Assembly (NCBI GenBank): GCA_043497085.1
Contig: JBIEKI010000009.1
Length of the DNA stretch: 64,000 nucleotides
Origin: Thalassobacillus sp043497085
GTDB lineage: Bacteria; Bacillota; Bacilli; Bacillales; Halobacillaceae
Reading direction: 5' to 3' (one strand)
The position numbers were made by a program, and so were the translations under genes. Each line of letters opens with the position of its first letter. The stretch's first letter is position 1. Positions 58,891 through 64,000 of this stretch are shown piece by piece. Below the pieces are notes generated by a model, which was not told the origin of the DNA, ran no database searches, and was given only the letters and a program-made list of their open reading frames with translations.

Positions 58891-58954
58891 ATTATCTCGA
58901 AATCGAGTCTTCCATATAAGGGCAGGATTGTGGAAGACTCAGTTTCGAGATAAT
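58891..58954. repeat. Array repeat, first copy, in inverted-repeat form
   Basis: The left arm 58891-58914 (ATTATCTCGAAATCGAG, then TCTTCCA) and right arm 58931-58954 are inverted copies, 22 of 24 positions matching, with a 16-base loop. The left arm equals the array repeat consensus and the right arm is a second, reversed copy. The remainder of 58723-59122 has another hairpin at 58826 and no gene. Confidence 0.85.
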
Positions 58955-59122
58955 GCAATATAATTTGAACTGTGATGAACATACTCTGAACTGCCCTTTC
59001 TTTAAGTTTTGAAGATTTCAAATAGATGAATTAAAATAGGAATAAGTTACCAATTGTGATTGGTAGCAATAAGGAGTTGCTCTTTTTATATAGTAAAGTA
59101 GTAAAGAGAAAGGGATGATTTT

Positions 59123-59986
59123 TTGACAAAGGAAAAAACGTATCGAGATATCGTCTATTTCGATACCGATAAAGTACAATCTATATTGGCACAAATTAAT
59201 AAAGGGTTAATAAATTCCATGTTGGAATCTACTAGTTCAGAACATGAAGCAGGGGGAAAACTCAAAACTGGCAAGTTAATGGAATTACTATTACAATTAC
59301 CTGTCTCTGGAGAAGGAAGTTATAAGTACACAAAAGGTAAGGGGCTCCAAGAAGAAAAATCTTTGCATGACTTTGCTTTAACGGAATTACTTGATACTTT
59401 ACCTTTGAACGACGTTACCTCACTTAAAAGGGAGGCTTTTAGTACTGATAATAAACGTACTTTTGTTAAGGTGAGAGGTAGCTTTTCACTGTATGATTAT
59501 GAAGACCTTGCTAGGACTATTGAGAGGGTAGAAATTATTGATTCTTTATTCGGCAACAACACAAGTGGAGAAAATACGGATATGAAGAACTTCGCTGATT
59601 TTATTAAAACTGCTTATGAAGGCCTTACTGCAATTGAGATCAGCAATAAAAGAGAAATTAAATTTTTGGGAGCTATCAACACAATTTATTTAAGGGAAAC
59701 TATGAGAAATTTATTGTTTAAATATGGGGGTAGTCCTAGAGGTGAATGGGAGATGATTTGTCAAATAACTAATGTACCTAAGCGTAGCAGCGAAACTTTA
59801 GAAACTTCTTTTGAAACTTTCGGAGAAGGAATTGATACAACAAGTATTAGTAAGGAGAAGTCTTTAAGCCCTGTTATGAATGAAATTGTTAAAGAATTTA
59901 GCAAAATAAACGATATGTTTTCATCAGTTTCGTATCCTAACATTTCAGTAGAACCAATTGCAGTCTACAAAGAAATTAATTTGTAA
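59123..59986 (+). CDS. DUF6414-like protein
   Basis: A 287-residue soluble protein. RDIVYFDTDKVQSILAQINKGLIN near the N-terminus is typical of the DUF6414 family, which has an undetermined role. The middle (LSLHDF...VKVRGSFSLYDYEDLARTIERVEII) looks alpha/beta and the end is helical. No transmembrane segment or nuclease motif was found. The start is TTG with AAAGGGATG about 8 bases upstream. It is the first gene of the repeat-linked array, and its family sometimes lies near defence or mobile genes, which is not shown here. Confidence 0.75.
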   Translation: MTKEKTYRDIVYFDTDKVQSILAQINKGLINSMLESTSSEHEAGGKLKTGKLMELLLQLPVSGEGSYKYTKGKGLQEEKSLHDFALTELLDTLPLNDVTSLKREAFSTDNKRTFVKVRGSFSLYDYEDLARTIERVEIIDSLFGNNTSGENTDMKNFADFIKTAYEGLTAIEISNKREIKFLGAINTIYLRETMRNLLFKYGGSPRGEWEMICQITNVPKRSSETLETSFETFGEGIDTTSISKEKSLSPVMNEIVKEFSKINDMFSSVSYPNISVEPIAVYKEINL

Positions 59987-60034
59987 ACTAACAGTATTGT
60001 ACAAATGAATTTTAGAGCGCAATTTAAAATAATT

Positions 60035-60068
60035 TATCTCTATACTGAGCCTTACGGATAAGGAAGCA
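60035..60068. repeat. Array repeat, copy B
   Basis: TATCTCTATACTGAG, then CCTTACGGATAAGGAAGC. It starts 48 bases after the preceding stop and is a diverged member of the family. Confidence 0.6.
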
Positions 60069-60129
60069 ATTCATCAATAAGGTTGTATTTTAATGTGAAT
60101 CATGTAATTACTACGGAAAGAGGGTTTTC

Positions 60130-60891
60130 ATGAAGGTTACGGATTACTCAAAAGTAGCTAAAGTTTATGATAGCAACCAATTTAGATTTGAAGAAGTAAA
60201 AGTAGATACTGACTTAGAATCTTACATACAAAATAACCCTAACTCATCATACAATTTCTTGGATCTAGCTTGTGGCACAGGTATTTACCTCAATCACCAA
60301 TACCATTCATTTAAGGAATTTAACATTAACTGGCACGGACTTGATGCCTCACAAGCCATGCTAAATAAAGCGAAAGACAAAGTTGAAAATGTAGCACTTC
60401 AGACAGGGTTTGCGGAGAGCATGCCTTATGAAGATGAGTACTTTGATGTTGTTACGAATAACTATGCTTTTCATCACTTTGTTGGGAAAGAGAAGGGGCT
60501 GGACGAAATCCATCGAGTCTTAAAAGGAGATGGTATTTATAAATTGCATAATATCAATATATACGGGATGAAAAATTGGTGGGTCTATCATTACTTTCCA
60601 TCTGCGTTATTAGAGGATTATAAGAGGTTTTGGAGTAAAGAAGTTATATTTAGAGAGCTATCTCAAAGAGGTTTTAACGTTAGAATTGATTGTAAGTATC
60701 AAATGGAGAACATCAAAATAGCCGACTATTTAGGGCTCGTGGAAAACAGGGATATATCTGTGCTGACCTTGATTGATGACGAGGAATATAACCAGGGCCT
60801 CTATAGGATGAAGCAAGACTTAGAAGAATCTCCTGATAAAAAGGTTACTAATGATTTTTCAGAATTGATTTGTATAGCTAAGAAAAATTGA
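60130..60891 (+). CDS. Class I SAM-dependent methyltransferase
   Basis: A 253-residue methyltransferase. The SAM site is NFLDLACGTGIYLNH (motif I, about 43-57), WHGLDASQAMLNKAKDKV (motif II acid), GFAESMPYEDEYFDVVTNNYAFHHF (motif III/IV). The C-terminal part has no obvious family specificity and its substrate is unknown. AGAGGG precedes the ATG. Confidence 0.92.
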   Translation: MKVTDYSKVAKVYDSNQFRFEEVKVDTDLESYIQNNPNSSYNFLDLACGTGIYLNHQYHSFKEFNINWHGLDASQAMLNKAKDKVENVALQTGFAESMPYEDEYFDVVTNNYAFHHFVGKEKGLDEIHRVLKGDGIYKLHNINIYGMKNWWVYHYFPSALLEDYKRFWSKEVIFRELSQRGFNVRIDCKYQMENIKIADYLGLVENRDISVLTLIDDEEYNQGLYRMKQDLEESPDKKVTNDFSELICIAKKN

Positions 60892-60929
60892 CCTTTCCAA
60901 GAGCCTTGTATTTCCTCCAAAAACATTAT

Positions 60930-60962
60930 TATCTTGATACTGAGTCTTATAGTATCGGGGGC
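60930..60962. repeat. Array repeat, copy C, with type 2 block
   Basis: TATCTTGATACTGAG, then TCTTATAGTATCGGGGGC. It starts 38 bases after the methyltransferase stop. A second motif, AGTAACGGAGC ... GAAGATGATTTGA (60993-61028), follows and recurs near 61228 and 63452-63489. Confidence 0.7.
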
Positions 60963-61044
60963 GAGTGTTCAATATAGACGATCGCTTTTTTAAGTAACGG
61001 AGCAGAAGAGTTACAGAAGATGATTTGAGAATAGAGGTGAAATA

Positions 61045-61200
61045 GTGCCAACTCCAATTATATTGCTCCTTATACTTATATCAATTTTAGTATTTAGAGG
61101 AGTACAGAACGGTAGTATGCAATTTACTGTTAAGAAGTTTGTATTGGGTCTAGTTATAACTATCGTATTTATAAACGTTATTATGTTTTTTATATTATAG
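61045..61200 (+). CDS. 51-residue membrane peptide
   Basis: A short frame starting at GTG with AGAGGTGA at good distance. It reads VPTPIILLLILISILVFRG, then VQNGSMQFTVKKFVLGLV and ITIVFINVIMFFIL: two hydrophobic helices around a short basic turn. It occupies its own slot between two array repeats exactly as the larger genes do, which supports reality. No family is recognised. Confidence 0.65.
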   Translation: MPTPIILLLILISILVFRGVQNGSMQFTVKKFVLGLVITIVFINVIMFFIL

Positions 61201-61260
61201 ATATAATTTGTGAATTATTGTACTTAGAGTAACGGGGCGTTAGTTGAAGATCTGGTTCAA

Positions 61261-61293
61261 TATCTCGAAAGCAAGTCTTCCGCAATAGGGGGC
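61261..61293. repeat. Array repeat, copy D
   Basis: TATCTCGAAAGCAAG, then TCTTCCGCAATAGGGGGC. It starts 60 bases after the small peptide's stop, with a type 2 block (AGTAACGGGGC, 61228-61238) directly before it. Confidence 0.85.
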
Positions 61294-61434
61294 GATTGCT
61301 TAAAAGAGTAATTGCCCTTTTACATAAGTGTAGAGACTAACCGGAATATAACTCAAAATCCACTTGTATAAAGGAGTATTGGATTATCTTGGTGAAATAA
61401 AAGACTGTAAAGGAAATAAAGGGGGGAAAGTTAA

Positions 61435-61800
61435 ATGGTTAATCAGAGAGAACTAAAAGAGCATATGTATTCTTTAGAAAAATCATTACTTAAGAGTGAC
61501 GTTCGTAAAACCGCGAAAATATTAGATGAGTTATTAGCTGATGATTTTGTAGAGTACTCAAGTACCGGTGAAATTTATGATAAAGAAAACATTTTGAATC
61601 GTTTACCAAATGAAGACGATCCTGGGATAACAATGCGTGATTTTGAAATTAAGTACCTATCATCAACATCTGTACAAACTACGTTTAAAGTATTTATAGA
61701 AAGTAAACAGAAACACTCATTAAGAAGCTCTGTATGGAAGTTTTATGAAGGAAGGTGGCAAATGACATTTCACCAAGGAACTGTCACTAACCTAAGTTAA
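61435..61800 (+). CDS. DUF4440/NTF2-like protein
   Basis: A 121-residue protein. LLADDFVEYSSTGEIYDKENILNRLP is the typical DUF4440 core (short helices then the D/E-x-F-x-E-Y/F-S motif). FKVFIESKQKHSLRSSVWKFYEGRWQMTFHQGTV is the closing sheet with W-x-(M/I)-x-x-H-Q-G-T. The function is usually unknown; some act as ligand binders. AAAGGGGGG precedes the ATG. Confidence 0.88.
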   Translation: MVNQRELKEHMYSLEKSLLKSDVRKTAKILDELLADDFVEYSSTGEIYDKENILNRLPNEDDPGITMRDFEIKYLSSTSVQTTFKVFIESKQKHSLRSSVWKFYEGRWQMTFHQGTVTNLS

Positions 61801-61882
61801 GACAAGCCATCGTAATTGGTGTAAAAGCCATTTCAAGCCATTGATTATAGAGATAACTTACATATAGGGGAGTAAAGACAAA

Positions 61883-62305
61883 ATGAATATAGTAGAACAA
61901 TGGAAACAAGAAGATAGTGATTTTATCAGGAAAAAAGTGATTGAGCACAACATGAAGGAGCTTCCTGACGAACTTAAAACTGCAAATGAAAATATTAGTT
62001 TTGTAATTAAGGATGATAAAGGAAATATCAATGGAGGAATTACAGCGAACATGTTCTGGCACCATATGCACATTGAGTCTTTATGGGTAGATGAAAACCT
62101 TAGAGGGGAAGGTTTTGGTAGTGTTCTTCTAGAAAAGATAGAGCACTTGGCAATGGAAAAAGGATGCAGGTTTATTTATTTAGATACATTTAGCTTTCAA
62201 GCTCCTGAGTTTTACAAACAAAACGGGTATGAAGTTTTCGGTACTATTGAGGATCACCCGAAGGGATTTAATCAATATTTCTTACATAAAAAGTTCGTTA
62301 AATAG
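61883..62305 (+). CDS. GNAT N-acetyltransferase
   Basis: A 140-residue enzyme with MHIESLWVDENLRGEGFGSVLLEKIEHLAMEKGCRFIYLDT (CoA loop RGEGFG) and the C-terminal FSFQAPEFYKQNGYEVFGTIEDHPKGF, close to the YitI/AAC-like small GNATs of bacilli. GGGGAG precedes the ATG. The array repeat is not well preserved in the 82-base gap before it; only ATAGGGGAGTAAAG resembles its right half. Confidence 0.9.
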   Translation: MNIVEQWKQEDSDFIRKKVIEHNMKELPDELKTANENISFVIKDDKGNINGGITANMFWHHMHIESLWVDENLRGEGFGSVLLEKIEHLAMEKGCRFIYLDTFSFQAPEFYKQNGYEVFGTIEDHPKGFNQYFLHKKFVK

Positions 62306-62334
62306 TATTTGGAAGAATGAAATATTATCATTGA

Positions 62335-62367
62335 TATCTCGAAGTCAATTCTTCCGGTATAGGGAGC
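62335..62367. repeat. Array repeat, copy F
   Basis: TATCTCGAAGTCAAT, then TCTTCCGGTATAGGGAGC, starting 29 bases after the preceding stop. Confidence 0.85.
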
Positions 62368-62420
62368 AAAAATGCAGCATAGTTTCTTTCACTCTAATCA
62401 GTTAATTAGTAGAGGTGATA

Positions 62421-62966
62421 ATGATCGAAAACAATGTTTATTCTCTTTCAAACGAAAGGATATCATTAAGGGAAATCAATGAAAATGACTGGAAAGATGT
62501 ACATAAATACGCATCGAAAAATATAGTATGTCAATATCAACCTTGGGGACCTAATACAGAGGAAGAGTCTAAGAATTTTGTTAAGCAAATAATCTTAGAT
62601 ACTTCTAAAGAAAAAAGGACAAGATATGCATTCGCGGTAGTCTACGATAAGGATATGATTGGTATGGGAGAACTCAGCATTAGAGACTTCACTAACAGGG
62701 TTGGAGAAATTGCTTATATTGTAAATCCAGATTATTGGGGACAAGGAATTGCAACAAATGTGGCTAAACTTCTAATAAGGTTCGGTTTTGTTGATTTACA
62801 ACTTCATCGGATATACGCCACCTGTGATCCTAGAAATATTGGTTCATCAAAGGTTTTGCAAAAAGCTGGTTTGACGAAAGAAGGTAAAATTCGAGAGAAT
62901 CTATTAATTAAAGATGGATGGCGAGATTCTTTACTATATAGCATCTTGGAATATGAATGGTCATGA
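62421..62966 (+). CDS. GNAT N-acetyltransferase, RimJ type
   Basis: A 181-residue enzyme: LSNERISLREINENDWKDVHKY at the start, EIAYIVNPDYWGQGIATNVAKLLIRFGFVDLQLHRIYATCDPRNIGSSKVLQKAGLTKEGKIRENL as the complete RimJ motif A/B block. AGAGGTG precedes the ATG at 62421. It is independent of the preceding GNAT in sequence. Acceptor unknown. Confidence 0.93.
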   Translation: MIENNVYSLSNERISLREINENDWKDVHKYASKNIVCQYQPWGPNTEEESKNFVKQIILDTSKEKRTRYAFAVVYDKDMIGMGELSIRDFTNRVGEIAYIVNPDYWGQGIATNVAKLLIRFGFVDLQLHRIYATCDPRNIGSSKVLQKAGLTKEGKIRENLLIKDGWRDSLLYSILEYEWS

Positions 62967-62994
62967 AGAAAAATTTATCAGTTTAATTGTAGGT

Positions 62995-63027
62995 TATCTC
63001 GAAATCGAGTCTTCCGCATAAGGGGGC
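62995..63027. repeat. Array repeat, copy G (closest to consensus)
   Basis: TATCTCGAAATCGAG, then TCTTCCGCATAAGGGGGC. It starts 28 bases after the preceding stop, and the next gene starts 29 bases beyond its end. Confidence 0.9.
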
Positions 63028-63056
63028 TTTACTATTAAAGAGGAAAGGATATTTCA

Positions 63057-63377
63057 ATGAATTTCAGTTTTGTGAAGTTTGAAGTGTTATTACCAGAAGA
63101 ATACATTGTACCTTTACGTGACCAATTGAACAAAAATAAAGTATTAACTGTTGGAGAGTATGATCATGTAGTTTCTTATACTGAGACCAAAGGGTATTGG
63201 AGGCCCCTAGAATCTTCAGAACCTTATTCAGGTGAAAAGAATAAAGTAACATTTGGATCAGAGTGCAAAATGGAATTTAAGTCGCCTTACAAGAGAATAG
63301 AGGAGATAAGAAATATTATTAAAAATATTCATCCATATGAGGAACCTGTAATTAATGTCGTGCCATTAATTACGTAG
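63057..63377 (+). CDS. Stand-alone YqfO/NIF3-insert domain (PII-like fold)
   Basis: A 106-residue protein. FVKFEVLLPEEYIVPLRDQLNKNKVLTVGEYDHVVSYTETKGYWRPLESSEPYSGEKNKVTFGSECKMEF, then NIIKNIHPYEEPVINVVPLI is the CutA/PII-like module usually inserted in the YqfO/NIF3 GTP cyclohydrolase I type proteins. As a free protein it may bind metals or small ligands. GAGGAAAGG precedes the ATG. Confidence 0.85.
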   Translation: MNFSFVKFEVLLPEEYIVPLRDQLNKNKVLTVGEYDHVVSYTETKGYWRPLESSEPYSGEKNKVTFGSECKMEFKSPYKRIEEIRNIIKNIHPYEEPVINVVPLIT

Positions 63378-63395
63378 CTTTTAGAATGATTTTTT

Positions 63396-63422
63396 GATAT
63401 CGAGTTTTAAAGTATAGGGGGC
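63396..63422. repeat. Array repeat, copy H (shortened)
   Basis: GATATCGAG, then TTTTAAAGTATAGGGGGC. The middle is shorter than in other copies. It begins 18 bases after the preceding stop. A type 2 block with GAAGATGATTTGA follows at 63474-63486. Confidence 0.65.
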
Positions 63423-63552
63423 TTATCTGGAGTAAAGATAAGTCTCTTTTTAGTGAAAAAGGATTGAGTTCCTGAAGATGATTTGAAATAATTGGAATTA
63501 TGTATAGGGTGACTTTATCAATAAATACACTACCATCAATTAAGGAGGTACT

Positions 63553-63828
63553 ATGAAGAAAACATTATTAGCTATATCAGCAATTGTTAACCTACTTTAC
63601 TTAATAAACGTGCTTGTTGATTTCGGTATCAGGCTGTCCAGTGTAATGAATGTTGTCTTGGGGTTGATATTTGTAGTAAGTATTTTGGGGTCATTATTTT
63701 TCCTAATACAATCTAAAAAAAATTCGGGCTATCACCCTTATCTCTCACTTACGGTGCTTACATTAAGTATAGCTTCCTTTGGATGGTTTACTTTTATAAA
63801 TTATTTATCATTAATAATGGAAGTGTAA
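63553..63828 (+). CDS. Small membrane protein, unknown
   Basis: A 91-residue protein with three predicted helices (about 5-24, 32-52 and 62-85). No known family is recognised. AAGGAGG precedes the ATG by 4 bases. It is in the same direction and spacing as its array neighbours. Confidence 0.78.
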   Translation: MKKTLLAISAIVNLLYLINVLVDFGIRLSSVMNVVLGLIFVVSILGSLFFLIQSKKNSGYHPYLSLTVLTLSIASFGWFTFINYLSLIMEV

Positions 63829-63846
63829 AGTCTCTTATAAGGTCGA

Positions 63847-63879
63847 TATCTTGAAATCGAGTCTTCATGTAACGGGGGC
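63847..63879. repeat. Array repeat, copy I
   Basis: TATCTTGAAATCGAG, then TCTTCATGTAACGGGGGC, starting 18 bases after the preceding stop. The end mixes the type 1 sequence with the GTAACGG of type 2. Further on, ATTAATAAATACA (63927-63939) is shared, with one mismatch, with the leader of the preceding gene (63518-63530). Confidence 0.85.
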
Positions 63880-63964
63880 AAATCTTGAATAAGACATGCT
63901 TTTTTTGTATGGGAAAAGGTCATTTTATTAATAAATACAATCTGAAAAAGGAATGGGGACTTGT

Positions 63965-64000
63965 ATGACTGAAATTAAAGAAATAGGATCTTTATGTTCT
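63965..64000 (+). CDS. Array gene truncated by the window edge
   Basis: ATG preceded by AATGGGGAC starts a frame MTEIKEIGSLCS that runs off the end of the window. It is in the position expected for the next array gene. Product cannot be told. Confidence 0.55.
   Translation, partial: MTEIKEIGSLCS

Noticed and set aside
58891..64000. CRISPR array
   Set aside because: The repeats are separated by whole genes, not by short unique spacers, and they diverge from each other.
58891..64000. Classical integron
   Set aside because: No tyrosine integrase gene and no canonical attC R'/R'' boxes could be identified in the window, although GCGTTAG-like sequence occurs near 61237.

Overview
The window comes from a low-GC, endospore-forming member of the Bacillaceae. 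Evidence for this is AAGGAGG-type ribosome binding sites before most genes, many TTG/GTG starts, a CwlJ-type spore cortex hydrolase, YkuK/DUF2512/DUF2200 proteins and Bacillus-style CadC/CadA and HxlR genes. A moderately halophilic genus such as Halobacillus, Thalassobacillus or Virgibacillus fits, but no marker here settles the genus. No rRNA, tRNA, CRISPR array, integrase or transposase was seen.

Layout. 0-11 kb: a mixed set of accessory and housekeeping genes (membrane proteins, rifampin ADP-ribosyltransferase Arr, RDD protein, GNAT, FAD oxidoreductase, nucleoside hydrolase, a 1127-residue membrane protein, arylamine N-acetyltransferase). 11-13.3 kb: a GntR/FCD regulator and the branched-chain amino acid carrier BrnQ share an identical 16-bp operator-like site. 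13.5-16.2 kb: an HxlR repressor faces a DoxX / flavodoxin-like quinone reductase / CatE dioxygenase set, a quinone and catechol stress module. 16.3-18 kb: a secreted amidase. 18.4-25.5 kb: a five-gene NIS hydroxamate siderophore operon (decarboxylase, IucA type, acyltransferase, N-monooxygenase, IucC type; same order as rhbBCDEF) behind two Fur boxes. 25.6-30.2 kb: small conserved genes, CwlJ and an EamA transporter. 30.5-35.3 kb: an OmpR/HAMP-kinase pair with a small membrane protein and an MMPL exporter; both promoters carry the same 11-bp tandem operator. 35.3-42.4 kb: YkuK, a ferritin-like/cupin fusion, DUF2200, a DddP-like M24 protein with its GntR/UTRA regulator, a lipoprotein form of MTA/SAH nucleosidase and small membrane or lipoprotein genes. 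42.4-46.7 kb: metal(loid) resistance (ACR3-like carrier, CadC, and CadA with six Cys-Cys pairs). 46.7-53.9 kb: GNAT, a 30-residue holin-like toxin peptide, then a sigma factor/DUF899/VOC/SRPBCC cluster that includes one GC-rich gene. 54-58.7 kb: an unknown membrane protein, cyclase-family hydrolase, TauE/SafE permease and M20 amidohydrolase.

The last 5 kb (58.9-64 kb) is the most unusual part. Small, functionally unrelated genes (DUF6414-like, methyltransferase, a 51-residue membrane peptide, NTF2-like, two GNATs, a lone YqfO/NIF3-type domain, a membrane protein and one more gene cut by the window edge) all lie on the + strand, and nearly every gap carries the same 33-bp repeat, usually 18-60 bases after a stop codon. 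It looks like a modular gene-cassette array with no visible recombinase. Three other repeat families are scattered elsewhere: a ~100-bp two-hairpin element (3 copies), terminator-like hairpins with a conserved loop (4 clear copies), and a 47-bp hairpin (2 copies).
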